From: Odontesthes bonariensis
Taxonomy: Eukaryota; Chordata; Actinopteri; Atheriniformes; Atherinopsidae
Length of the DNA stretch: 64,000 nt
Direction of reading: 5' to 3'
Assembly: GCF_027942865.1 (NCBI RefSeq)
Contig: NC_134524.1
Location: 20,823,536-20,887,535 of the forward strand
Made by a program: the position numbers and the translations under genes. A model generated the notes under the pieces. The model did not search any database. It was not told where the DNA came from and saw nothing but the letters and a program-made list of their open reading frames with translations. Positions 12,301-23,069 of the stretch are shown here, piece after piece (position 1 is the stretch's first letter; each line of letters starts with the position of its first letter).

Positions 12301-14944
12301 ATAAGTGGATGAAGCCACCACAATGTCATCTACTGGATTACAATCTGCTGAATTAAAGCCTTCGACAGTGAAGGAAATATTTTCTGCTCACTGATCGGAA
12401 TTATAGATTCTAGCTAATGACATTATTATCATCATCAGAGTTGATGCCGACTATGGACGGTAGTTCACTGAGGCCAGAGAAATGGCATCGTGGCATCATA
12501 GCATCTATTCCAGACGCTGAGGAAATTCAACTGAAGTCCGCATGTGGCACGTTTAGATGAAGAGCAGCTTCTCAGTTTCGATGAGTGTGCATGAAAACAT
12601 ATTATAAACACAAAGTGCGTTCCACAAACCAGTTCAAGCTCTCTGACGAGGTTTTCATTATCGAGCTCCTGCATGTCGATCATGAGGGCCTTCATTTTCT
12701 TATAAAGCATCATCTCCAATTGCTCCTGCTCCGCCTGCAGCACCTCAGTGGAGTCTGACCCGTGTGCTGTCAGCTCAGAGAGCGTGTTCTGATGCTCACA
12801 CAGGAGGTGCTTCATCTTCTGCTTATACACCTGGTGGGGGCACATGATCAAAGATGAAACATAAATCATTCATTCGTCCAATCTGTCCGTAGATGATCTT
12901 TGGTTGTGAGCAAATTAGTAAATGAACGTGGTCATTTCTGGATCTGTTTGGGAACGTGATTACAGGGTTCTAAGCCAGCTCATTTTCAGTCGAAAGGCCC
13001 TAAAAATGTTCAAATGTGTGCAAAATATAATAAAAACAGTCAACCGCTTGGTTTAGTTTCACATATTTTGAATGATGTGATCCTCGAACTAATAAAGAAT
13101 GTGAAAAGATCGTGTTTCATACCACATTTTACCTCTGGAAATTTTTTTTTTTTTTTTAGATTATGTCTCATCACAGCAGTATTTCCAGCAAAAGCTGGGA
13201 GGTCAATATTTCCAACCTGAACATACAGAACAGTTAGCATTTTCCGTGAAAAACAAACTAAATGCTAAAAAGAATAAAGTTTAGGGATCGTTACATTAGT
13301 GTGTGGTAAACTTGATGTGATCAAATGATTATTTCTGAATTTCAAAGTTGAGAGAGTAACCACTAAAGAAATCAATGGTGCACAACTGAATGGGAGTTAC
13401 TCAGGACAGCACACACACACACACACACACGTACATATGTTGTCCTTGTTACCAATATTCTGGACTCAGAATAAATCCACCCCCTGAATCTGACTGTGTC
13501 GCTGCAATACATCTGTCTGTGTGTTCACCTCACCTGAATCTCTACTCTGTGACACCCCTCGTCATCTTCTTTGGCTTTCTCCAAGTTTTTCAGTTCAGCT
13601 TTGACCTCCTCAAGTTTCCTGTCAGTGATTTCCCAGAAGGTGTGGATCTTATCCCTCTCCAGCTGGAAATAGTTCCTCTCTTCCCGCTCTCTGTCCAGCT
13701 CCTCTCGGAGGCGCACAATGTGCTCCTCCAGCTGAAATTTGGAAACTTAAAGTAATGCGGGTATAAAAAATAAAAATAAAAAAGATCTCCCCGTCATTCG
13801 CTTTTCCTAAGACTTCTCTCTTGTACCTGGAACATGGGCCGTTTTGGAACTGTAGTGATTATTTTTCACTGAATTATTTCCAATTTCAATGCTTCTGTCC
13901 ATTTTTTGGCCACTATTATACAACAAGCCTACTATTAACTGTATAACTCACCTAAACCCTAAAGTATAACAGCCGTTCATTTCAAATCAACACAGGAACA
14001 TTTATATACAGATATTTCTGTTTGCCCATTAGCCTTTCCAAACATAAATTGCACAGATATGCAGATATGTCCGCAGCAGTGGACAGGAACACAATGAGAT
14101 GATGCACTTAGAGCAGTTTTGACTCTGTCAAACTATATTAAAGAGTAAAACCAAGTGGAAATATAACGTTTTGGACTAGTTTTCAGACTAGTGAACGGCG
14201 ATGATGCAACCATGATTACAATGAGATCAGATAATAATAACCACAATCTGTTGGAGCCACTCTTCAATTCTGGGAGTCACAGATCCTAAAGTGCCTGTTA
14301 CCACTGGGACCACATCTACTCCAGTGTTCAGGGCATGCTGATGAGAAGTGGGACACTGGAACAAGGCATATTAAGACTAAATACTTTGAAAATACAGAAT
14401 TTATGAAGTGCTAACAGAGGACCCCAGTTCTAATTACACTATATTTTCAGCATTGTTGAAGCTTGGCAGGTATTTATAATTGGGTGTTTAGAGAGATTGT
14501 AACTGAGAAAACCTCAATCTCACATGCTTGTCTTGGTTTTTAGACGTGAGGAGCCATCCAAACAGCATGAAAGCGGAATAATAACTTGCTGGGATTCACC
14601 TACAATGCACACTTCCAAACACATTACATTTCATCTCTGACCTGCTCCTTGGACATCTCCTCTTTGGTAAGGCCATTTATCAGAGTGGGCGTCCTTGCCT
14701 TTGGAGGGTTTTTACCTGAACTTTTCTTTTTGGGCGGCTGGGGAAAAAAATAAATCAACATCACTTGTAAGGTTAGCCTCGATGCCTGTTTTCATAAGTA
14801 AGGTTAGCTTAGGTTCGGTCAGCACAGGCAGAAGCTAAACCAACTATGCATCTGATCAGTGTAGCCGTTAGCTGCTAGTTAGCAAACAATTAATGACAGC
14901 TTATCGACGTAAATGGTTCATTTAAACACCGCGTTGATTACCAT
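9375..14944 (-). CDS. gas8: Dynein regulatory complex subunit 4 (GAS8/DRC4-like), 11 exons
   Basis: Structural subunit of the nexin-dynein regulatory complex in motile cilia and flagella. Reading splice signals gives coding exons 14942-14944, 14642-14737, 13534-13731, 12630-12830, 10973-11027, 10685-10887, 10235-10387, 10047-10127, 9719-9928, 9558-9623 and 9375-9452 (stop). All junctions keep phase and sum to 1344 nt, 447 aa (human GAS8 is 478 aa). Family hallmarks are a Lys-rich start (PPKKK), [29 protein letters not shown], then [10 protein letters not shown] and NDWERQL, and near the C-terminus NRDELYKSF and LEKKLQAL. The protein is nearly all coiled coil. The middle (10685-10887) and C-terminal exons are diverged from mammals, so this could be a second paralogue. 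The last exon (ending CVPFKMLLP) and the 3-nt first exon are the least certain. Confidence 0.88.
11428..12159. mobile_element. TTAA-flanked DNA element in gas8 intron
   Basis: A 732-bp segment flanked by TTAA (11424-11427 and 12160-12163) with terminal inverted repeats beginning GGCGAGACAC. Open frames inside have no recognisable transposase, so it is probably a non-autonomous piggyBac- or Kolobok-type element sitting in the long intron between the exons at 10973-11027 and 12630-12830. Confidence 0.6.
13408..13430. repeat. CA microsatellite
   Basis: About eleven CA/AC dinucleotides just outside (3' on the minus strand of) the gas8 exon at 13534-13731. Confidence 0.8.
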
Positions 14945-15058
14945 TATTTATGTTGCTCAAATAACGTTGAGATCGGTGATGTGTGGGTCGTTTTAAAGAC
15001 AGACTATAGTAGACGGGAGTCAGGGGTCCCAGTTTGAGCCGACTGTTTAAAAAAACAC

Positions 15059-15072
15059 GTCTCCATGGCAAC
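15059..15072 (-). promoter_or_regulatory. RFX-type X-box in the gas8 promoter
   Basis: The 14-mer GTCTCCATGGCAAC is a perfect match to the X-box consensus (GTYNCC-AT-RGNAAC type imperfect palindrome) bound by RFX factors that drive ciliary genes. It lies about 115 bp upstream of the proposed gas8 start codon at 14944. Position, motif quality and the ciliary role of the downstream gene agree. Confidence 0.75.
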
Positions 15073-15420
15073 ACAATGCCACAATGAGGGGTGGGGATTC
15101 AGGCTGGAGCAGGGTAAAAAAATCACCAGACATTTGTTTAAGTGCTGCACTTCATTACAGGTGGTTTACGTGAGTATTTCTTTTATATGTTGTTTTGTAC
15201 TGAATGCTCGTTGAAGTTTCTGTTTCAGGTTATACAGACAGGTGACTGTATGAAAAGAAGTATACATATACATGTTTGTAACTTCAACTAAAATAGTTGT
15301 CTGCTACAGATGTTGAATGAGTTACCTGTAATTTATACATGACTTTTAAATGTCATGTATAAATGCGTCAGCTACACTTAAATGGCTTAAAGAAGAAAAG
15401 GAATTATCAGTCCTACAAAT

Positions 15421-15423
15421 GGT

Positions 15424-15461
<38 letters not shown>
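15421..15461. repeat. TA microsatellite, left of hAT-like MITE
   Basis: Near-perfect TA tract directly abutting the MITE that begins at 15462. Confidence 0.85.
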
Positions 15462-15464
<3 letters not shown>

Positions 15465-15929
15465 GGGTGGGATGATATGCTTTGGTCACGATTCGATTTG
15501 TATCACGATTCTTGATCATTGCGATTCTATAAGTATTGTGATTCAAATATAATCAGTAATTGCAATTTTCTTCCTCCTTAAAAAACAAACATATTGAATC
15601 ATACACTTCAAGAATGAATGTCGTTCCCATAAGCAATGCACATCAGTCTGTGTCAGTCATTCCAGCAGCTGACATTTATTTTAAAAAGAGGTACTTAACA
15701 TGTACAGCATTCTTTAAAGTTTACAGTTACAAACTTAATTGAAATGTCCACACAGCACAAATGTGGGCTAGTTTTAACTAACTTAATGTAATGAATTAAT
15801 TCAGTTTTTCTGGACACGGATTTGACGTAATATAATCGATTCAGGGGAGAAAAATCGATTTTTAAAATCATCCCATAAAAAAAAAAAATCGCAATATGTC
15901 CATGAATCGATTTTTTTCGCCCACCCCTA

Positions 15930-15930
<1 letters not shown>
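15462..15930. mobile_element. hAT-like MITE inside a TA microsatellite
   Basis: The ends are inverted: 'ttaggggtgggatgatatg' on the left and the complement of 'ttaggggtgggcgaaa' on the right, with many 'atcgatt'-type motifs inside. No coding potential. It splits a TA tract (15421-15461 and 15931-16008), so it appears to have inserted into it. The superfamily call rests on end similarity only. Confidence 0.5.
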
Positions 15931-16002
<72 letters not shown>

Positions 16003-16008
16003 TATATT
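15931..16008. repeat. TA microsatellite, right of MITE
   Basis: Long TA tract with two interruptions (TACATA), the continuation of the tract on the other side of the MITE. Confidence 0.85.
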
Positions 16009-16009
16009 C

Positions 16010-17140
16010 TTTTTTCCCTTTTGGACACTTCTGCTACATGAACGCAAGAGTGTGAATAATCAACATTTCCCGTGAGTCATTCATAATGTCTTTGGTGGTG
16101 CCTGATTTTTCCTCGAGCACCACCATCACATTGATGATTTTAAGTTGTCAAATTCTCAAGATTTCAGCAGTTCACAACTTAAAGGGCGTTTACTCTGCGT
16201 TACGATCCATGTTTCGGACGCTGAATGAAATGGACACAATATTTGAAAACCTTGTTTTATTATTTGTTAAACCAAATAACTGTTTGATATTTGATATCAG
16301 GAAAATATCCCCTTGTGACAAAAACACAAGAGCTGATGGTCAAACATTGAGGGGGATGTCGAAGAGGTCAGGACGGCCTTTGCTCTCATTCAGGCTGCAG
16401 ACATTTTCACGCTCAGATGGGTGGTGTAGATAGGCGGACGAGTGGAGAAAACACTGTAGGAGAGGTTGACATGCGGTTAACGAACATATTGAATGACATG
16501 TGATAGATAAATGTACATGAAGTGAGACAGTACCTACGCTTACCTTCAGAAGCCATGAGCTGTGTGATCCGATCTGCATTTTTTACTTCTACAAAAGTGA
16601 GGGACAGCATGTTTAATCATCATGTAGGATAATGTCAAGTAGACTGACTACTATCATGGAATTATTAGTATAAATAATGGAGGGACACAGCAAGACTACC
16701 AACACTACCTTTGGACTGATCTCTTTGGTCCAGCAGTTCATTTGATACATCAAGAACTGGAAGAAATCATTTTCTCTTTAAATCAGTTTAAAAGCTCCAA
16801 GCAAAAGAAATATACAAGATATGTGAAGGCCGTCATTGTGCACGTATACGCGGGACAGTGAAAAGCATGGAAACTGAAGAACTAGAAACCGCTGAGAAGC
16901 CTGACGTCTGTGTCTTTTCCTCCACAGTTCAAATAGTGATTTAAATGCAACGTTGGTCACATATAGACTTGTTCAATGTTTGAAATACATGGTAAAAAGA
17001 CATTAAGTTGTTTTTTTTACACTTTGTATCAACAAGGCAAGGGGTCGGGTTTAATGTAAAGAGTCTATTGAGTTGAGAGTGCACCTCCCTGGCACCTACA
17101 CCAAACTCCATGGTGACTGAACTGAACAGTCACCTGATAT
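16010..17140. other. Non-coding; nothing recognised
   Basis: No family-level match seen; AT-rich with short random open frames only. Confidence 0.4.
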
Positions 17141-17162
17141 ATTATATTATATATAATATATA

Positions 17163-17795
17163 TATTATTTAAGTGTGTTGAAATGACATTTGGTGCTTTG
17201 TAAATAAGACTGAATTGTTTCCGGAGGGAAACAGTTAGTAGCAGATGCTGGCAAACAATGCTTTGTCATCAATGGACCAAGCTGGAGATGTACACAGCGT
17301 AACGCAGGTATATTATATATATATATATATATAAAAATCCTTTCTAAACTAAAAAAAATTACCCAAACCTTTATGATAATCTAACATAACTTCTTTTAGC
17401 TTATTGAAAACACAACAGGCACACTTGCAAGTCATCTTTAAGCAGCGTATCACTCCTGAGTGAGTATCACAACAGAACAATGACAATCCTGACACTCAAG
17501 TTTCCAAAGCACATCCACTGGGCGACAGCACAGACAAACTATTTATTACACCTAAAATAACACGTTTCAAAGGAGGACAGCACAAACATTAATATGTACA
17601 AAATGGTTAAACGCAGTAATTAACAGTACACCTGCGTTACGCTGTGTACATCTCCAGCTTGGTCCATTGATGACAAAGCATTGTTTGCCAGCATCTCCTG
17701 CTAACTTACAGCGACGCTGTTTCCCTCTGGAAACAATTCAGTCTTACTTACTCAGCACCAAATGTCATTTCAACACACTGAAATAATATTCTTCA
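17163..17795. repeat. Large imperfect inverted repeat with about 318-bp loop
   Basis: The left arm (about 17163-17311) and right arm (about 17630-17795) are inverted copies of each other, sharing for example 'acaaagcattgtttgccagc' on the right arm with its complement on the left. The arms differ by small indels near 17230 and 17710 and contain an L2-like LINE tail ('atttggtgctttgtaaata'). The spacer holds a TA run and no gene. It could be a foldback element or two LINE tails in opposite orientation. Confidence 0.65.
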
Positions 17796-17879
17796 ATTCA
17801 TTGAAATCATAATCCACTTAACTTAACACGGAGCCAATTCAAAAACTCCTTCTGAACTAAGAACCTTCTCTTCAGTCCA

Positions 17880-18170
17880 ATCCCCCATCCTGAGCGCAGG
17901 ACAGCTGTGGGAAGAAGAAGAAACCTGCATCAGAACCAGGAAGGGCAGCTGGGGACTGAGAGAACAGGGGACACCAGGCCCGGGATACAAAGAAGCTCTG
18001 CTCTGTTAGAAAAATATCCAACTATGACATCTTTGAGGCATGATGGAGCTCGGTCATTAACAGCTTTATATGCAAGGAGAACAATCTTAAATTCTATTCT
18101 CAATTTAACAGGGAGCCAATGAAAAGAAGCTAAAACTGCAGAAATCTCATCTCAATAAGAAACACTCAAT
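17880..18170 (+). repeat. Dispersed fish repeat, unclassified (possibly LINE-derived)
   Basis: Contains a phrase ('attctcaatttaacagggag') that I recognise as recurrent in fish genomes. The open frame it carries (17907-18122) has no known domain. Family not assigned. Confidence 0.35.
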
Positions 18171-18429
18171 ACTGTGTCAATTAAAAAAAAAATAGTGCCT
18201 CTTTAACAAAGTTTTCTCCTAAAATATTGCCATATAAGTCATTTTCTGTCAAAAGTCGTTTATCTTTGTACTTTAAAACAAACCCTGTTTCCACTTTGGA
18301 TTCTTCAGTCCAGCAGACCGCTGCTTCAATCCTGCAACATGTGCTTACTCAGGTCCACTTCTGTCAGACTGGAAGCTGAGGACGAGCATGACGGGACTCT
18401 GGAAGCTCATGTTCACAGCACTCTGGTCT

Positions 18430-18735
18430 CTGCTCTTATTTCTGGGATCTGTGTGTCCTCCCATCACAAGGTCAGATGAACATCAACAGCAGCCACAAAC
18501 TCCTCAACACTCACATGGTACAGCCCTCTCTCCTCTTTAAACATCTGCGGCCACACTCCGTCAGGTCTCCTTTATAGAACATGGGGTTTCCTTTCTGCAG
18601 CTGCTCAAAAGCCACTTTTCCCAAACACTCAATCATCATCCTGGACTCCAGCGTGGATCCGTCTCAGCTCCTCCATCATACTCAACCACCAGGAAGTGGA
18701 TGAACATCTCAGTCAGGGTCTCTAAAAGGTTCTAT
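18430..18735 (-). pseudogene. Decayed NLRC3-like NLR fragment (winged-helix side of NACHT)
   Basis: Read on the minus strand in pieces this gives LTEMFIHFLVV, then KVAFEQLQKGNPMFY, GDLTECG, KEERGLY and VEEFVAAVDVHL, which match the segment between NACHT and LRRs in the large fish NLR-C (NLRC3-like) family. Frameshifts, small deletions and stops interrupt it, so it is a pseudogene remnant. Sequence further along (about 18290-18430) may hold decayed leucine-rich repeats. Its presence shows that NLR-derived DNA has been in this immune-gene neighbourhood. Confidence 0.65.
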
Positions 18736-18754
18736 TTGGAAATTGATAGAGTGC

Positions 18755-19461
18755 TAGCCTAGAAATCTAGACGCCCCTAGCGGCCGCAAATGGAATTTGA
18801 CTCTGGGGCTAGTCTAGTCACTTGTGGTCATTTTGCGAGGTTCCAAATCAAAACTTAATCGAGCCAATCAAATCGTGAGGAGCGGGGTCGGATGCCGGGC
18901 TACCTAGTGACGACAGAGGTGCGACGTTTCAGTGTGTAGTTCCAGAGAGAGGTTAAAAAATAAAAAAATGATGTACCAAAGACGGCGGGCCGTTCTTCGT
19001 CTCAGAGCTGACAAAACTCTCCGGTAAGGCATTTGAACGGTCAAATTCCGTTAACGGGACGAGAGCAGTCAAAACGGCAAAACCGGAAGTGCGTTGCTCA
19101 CTGCGGCTAGCTTTAGTAGCGCTGAATTCGTGGGAACAAAATTGTAAATAGTCGGTATTTTGTCAGATTTTCAACACCTTGGGGGTCTAAACGACTACTT
19201 TCTCGCCTGAAAATGTTTCAAATGTTGCTAAAGTTTACAGAGTTTAGAGCTTAAGAGAAATCAGCTTTTCAGGCCATAGACTACAAACCATTCCGTCGCG
19301 CTGACTACGTAAAACTTCTTCATCGCTCTGATTGGTTGTTGCGCCATCCTATTGCGTGGCGTTGAACTTGACAGACAGCCGTTTATCCCGCCCACACTGC
19401 TATCCAGCGTCACTAGACCCTTGTACAGCTTTTTGCTGTACGGGTCAGGCTTGCTAGGCTA
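18755..19461. mobile_element. Non-autonomous DNA element with 9-bp target duplication (TAGCCTAG ends)
   Basis: The 707-bp segment begins TAGCCTAG and ends CTAGGCTA, and is flanked by identical 9-bp copies of ATAGAGTGC (18746-18754 and 19462-19470). No long coding frame. Its ends and target length resemble the helicase-bearing element at 38832-40022, so the two probably share a transposase source. Confidence 0.7.
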
Positions 19462-19489
19462 ATAGAGTGCTACTGTTTGCAGTTGAAGA

Positions 19490-20445
19490 AAGGGAACCTG
19501 TCAGGTCAAGGTGCTTTGATGCGTACATGTGTGCAGTCTATTGCTCCCATTATGTTTGGCAGTCCAGCCGTGGCATCAAAGTCCCTCTTAAAGGGATAGT
19601 TCGCCTCTTTTGACATGAAGCTGTATGACATCCCATGCTAGCAATATAATTTATTAAATTTGACTTACCCCCTGCTGCGTCCTGTGAGCCGAGTTGACGA
19701 AGGTAGTACGGCTAGTTGGCTGGGGCCACAAAAATAAAGCGTTTTGCTTCTCAAAATAATATGTGTCCAAAAGAGTAATACATTTGCATCACAAAATCAT
19801 TCATCCATAGCTTGGTGCTATTTTCTCTCTACCTTCGCCTACCTCCTAATAAACTGTTTTTGATCTTCCCACTCAGTCCCCATCTGCTTTTGGGTTCTTT
19901 TTGTGTGTATAGCCCCTTTTCGGGTGTGACACTTATTATTTTAAGAAGCAAAACGCTTTATTTTTGTGGCCCCAGCCAACTAGCCGGACTACCTTTGTCA
20001 ACGCCAAAACGAGGCTGGAACTCACAGGACGCAGCAGGGGGTGTCCAATTTAATAAACGATATTGCTAATATGGGATGTCATACAGCTTCATGTCAAAAG
20101 AGGCGAACTATCCCTTTAATTTGTATTTGTTCCAAAGCGGTGGATGGGAACTTCATGTACCGTGGGTGATAAACTCATGACAGTTTTGATGACCGAGGGG
20201 AGCGCACGACTCACAGAGAACTGGGACGCACCCCATCTGTCTCCAATCTCCCTCTGAAAGGTTCCCGTGGCCAAAAAAAAACAAGGGTCATGACGACCTG
20301 GACATGTGGTGGAACTGGCTTTGATCGCCGTGTTTCTCTCTGGAGCTGTGGCTCTAGCAAGCTGCACAGTCCTTGGGAATCTAAATCGCCATGTCAGCCA
20401 TTCCTCTGTCTCCTAACCCAACGATATCTCCACACCGGTGTCGGA
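19490..20445 (-). pseudogene. PIF/Harbinger transposase (HARBI1-type) remnant, interrupted
   Basis: Minus-strand fragments in order: LLEPQLQRETRRSKPVPP, then after a frameshift in a T-run LATGTFQREIGDR and VSRALPSVIKTVMSLSP (20116-20445), and beyond an inserted foldback element AGLPNIMGAIDCTHVRIKAP (about 19500-19587). The last block contains the catalytic GAIDCTH motif of HARBI1-type transposases. Frameshifts and the insertion show that it is dead. Confidence 0.75.
19592..20115. mobile_element. TTAA foldback element (Kolobok-like MITE)
   Basis: Flanked by TTAA on both sides (19588-19591 and 20116-20119), with long inverted arms starting AGGGATAGTTCGCC and short unrelated sequence between. 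It has split the Harbinger transposase fragment. Relatives lie at 30447-31623, 52716-53336 and 63391-64000. Confidence 0.75.
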
Positions 20446-20451
20446 ACACAA

Positions 20452-21050
20452 CACACGCTCTCTTCCAAGAGCCTGACATGCTCAGTCAGCCACTGGTTAC
20501 GCTTCCCATTGACCTTGTTACACACACGGTCAAATTAACCTTCAATGAGTGCATCATTTAAGTCAAACACAATAATGTCAGAATCATTGTGGGATACAAT
20601 GTATATATTTATTTATTTATCATTGCTTCAAAGTCATTGAATATACAATCCATTAGTCATGCAACATTCATTCCAATAACAGCGGACTACTTTACCTGAC
20701 TCCTAGGACAGCTCTGGATCGCTTGTAAATTCTCTTCGTACCTCAAACAAAGCTCAAAATATGAAAAAATTGGTCATTGCACAACTTCTCCTAAATCACT
20801 CGTACGCACGACTTAAGAACACATCTGTTCGTACCACTGCTGCTTCAGTGAGGCCCAGTGTTCCCCGGCCTACACTCCGTGGACGCCGGCCTTTAAAAAT
20901 CACATCGACACTTTTTGCTTCAACCACGCTTTTTGTTGAATCTTTTATTGATTTAAACTGTTTCAAACCAACTGTTTCATTTACTCTGTGTCTTAACTTG
21001 ATATTTTATTGCTTTTACAAAACTTTATTTTCTTATTTCTTATAAATACT
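20452..21050. repeat. Partial copy of the 921-bp satellite unit plus its 3' flank
   Basis: The part to about 20866 matches the second half of the tandem unit at 31666-33505, and the following 180 bp match 33506-33700. It lies left of duplicate copy A, so copy A is bracketed by this repeat. The minus strand of the left end may be part of the Harbinger element. Confidence 0.7.
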
Positions 21051-21149
21051 AAATTGAGAGTACAAGGAGAGATTTAAAGCAATACTTTGTTACATTTCTA
21101 CCTTAAAATAACAGCTTGAAAAAAATTGTGTGGCTAGAATGAGTTTTAA

Positions 21150-22098
21150 CCCATTTAGGCCTAAGACGCCTGGAAAAGAATGCCTGTAAAACCTATGGGC
21201 GATTTCAGAAATACCTCCTGCTTACACCTGTGGCTTTCTTTGGAAACTGAGTTTATTTACATACACTTTCACGAAAATAGAACATGTAAAAAGTAAAGTG
21301 CAGGAACAGCGCTATTTTCAATTAGAAAACAGTAATAAAATAAAATTTAATTTAATTTGATATTTAAATGATTTATTTAACTATTTATTTTATCGCCAGT
21401 AATCTCTTCGCACTGACAGCACAAGGAGCCCATACACATTCCAATAAACGTTTTCATCTCTGGCACAGTTACGTGTGACCACCTTGCCATCTTTGCTCGA
21501 GCTGGAGTCTGATGTACCTGGTCACTGTATCTATTCATCTCAGAAACGAGATGCGCCCAAAGCTCTTCAGTAAAAATATGATTAAATGCCTGCAACGGTG
21601 TGGCATCTGCAGGTAAACCGACTTTCACCGCTGGTGTGCGGTTGAAATCTCTCCGTCGATTACGGTGGTAATTCTCAGTCTTCCACTCACATTCAAACCC
21701 TTCAAAATCATCCTCAAACATATGTGCTTGCCATAAATCTCCATCAATTGGGTCAGCGCGTTCTTCAGCATCATCAAAGCCAAGAAACTCCTCACAATCG
21801 CTCCCGTCTGAAATGTCTTCCCACTGAAAGTCCTCCATGCTTTGTTCGATGAAACTTAAACTTTTTTTTTTTCTCGATGTAACTTAAATTCAAAACAATG
21901 ACACGAGGAACATGACGACACTCTCACGTGTCTATTATAATGCATTTAATTGGCGCAGAGGTCAATAATTGGTGCAAAACAACCTTATACATGAAAAAAG
22001 ACGTGTACGCTTTCCCGGCCTTAGAGGTAGAATAACGCAACAGCGCCCCCGGCTTTAAAGGTAGAAATGCGGCAATGTTTTCCCGGCCTCAATGAGTT
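21150..22098 (-). mobile_element. piggyBac-type element, internally deleted
   Basis: A minus-strand open frame (21377-21838, 153 aa) begins MEDFQWEDISDGSDCEEF and has TPLQAFNHIFTEELWAHLV and VPEMKTFIGMCMG, the N-terminal part of piggyBac-like (DDE_Tnp_1_7) transposases. The catalytic part is missing. TTAA occurs at 21146-21149 and 22099-22102, with imperfect inverted ends around 'aggcc...ggaaaa'. Probably a non-autonomous derivative. Confidence 0.7.
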
Positions 22099-22102
22099 TT
22101 AA

Positions 22103-22690
22103 TATTACGATTGGCCTGTCTCCTATGCCCTTCGGGGGTCTGAGTTGGAAAAACTGCGCTATGTGACTTTGCTGGACCGGCCCGGGAGCTGAGCGGAAGT
22201 ACTTCGACTTGCTTTCTGGCACACCTACCGCAAAAACAAATAGACCCCTCTCACGCTCCCAGGTACATTTGATTACTCTTACCTTCTCGGTCGACATAGC
22301 TTGCACCTTCTGACTCCTCGCCGGTTCGTCAACAAACGTGAAACGTGAAAGCGAAAGGGTGTTGTATTTACGACAGTGTAACCGTACATTACCTCCAAGC
22401 CTGTAGGGGGAGCTCCATAATATCTCTTTCTTTTTTTTTTAACAGAAATTACGGGGAATGTCGGCACAGGTCGGTGACGTAGAGATAGCAGCGTCCATAG
22501 CAACCACCTTAACAACGGTAGAAAACGTGTTATTCTTACGTTTTTGCAAGGAGATACCAAAATCTTCGGCGAAATTAATAAACGAAAGATCGTCTACATT
22601 CTCTGAACGAAGATTCTGAAAATATTATGCATACTTCTCGCTAGAACTGCAATCGAAATGCATACAAATGCAGATGCTTTCTTAAAAGCA
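22103..22690. other. Non-coding; possible transposon-derived sequence
   Basis: No known gene. On the minus strand a short ATG frame near 22294 is followed by a splice-donor-like sequence, as in some DNA transposons, but no family could be assigned. Confidence 0.3.
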
Positions 22691-22699
22691 TCTGTTGAT

Positions 22700-22865
22700 G
22701 CATTTTGGCGCTTTTATCCAAAGCAACTTACACTCATATGCCAGGTAGGCAGGTAGCATAAATGGGTCTTGCCTATCTCCCTACTGGAGATAATACCTTT
22801 CATGCGTCAGGGGTCAAGTTTCAAACCCTGATCACCCACATGAAAGGTAGCAATCTAACAATCTT
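22700..22865 (+). repeat. SINE-like repeat upstream of SAMD9L copy A
   Basis: Resembles a common fish short repeat ('ttttatccaaagcaactta', then 'gtcttgcct' and 'tttcaaaccctgatc'). The same sequence precedes copy B at 41318-41480, as part of the duplication. Confidence 0.4.
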
Positions 22866-23069
22866 CCAAGAGTGATAATTATATTACTTTTACAAGCGGG
22901 TGTATTTATGTGGCATATTTTCTTCAATGAAGCAATATTCTGATCAAATACAATTCAAATTTAACATCTGTCTTCAACTGTGTTTTTAGTCCAATAGAAC
23001 ATTTCAAGCTAACCAGCATCTGTTTTGATTTTCAACATTGATTAAGGTGCAGAAAACTGAAGGTCCAAG

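Noticed and set aside
20761..21045. Open frame MKKLVIAQLL..., repeated at 33412-33645
   Set aside because: It is part of the satellite repeat and its flank. The frame conservation reflects copying; there is no recognisable domain, and the units in the array break it.
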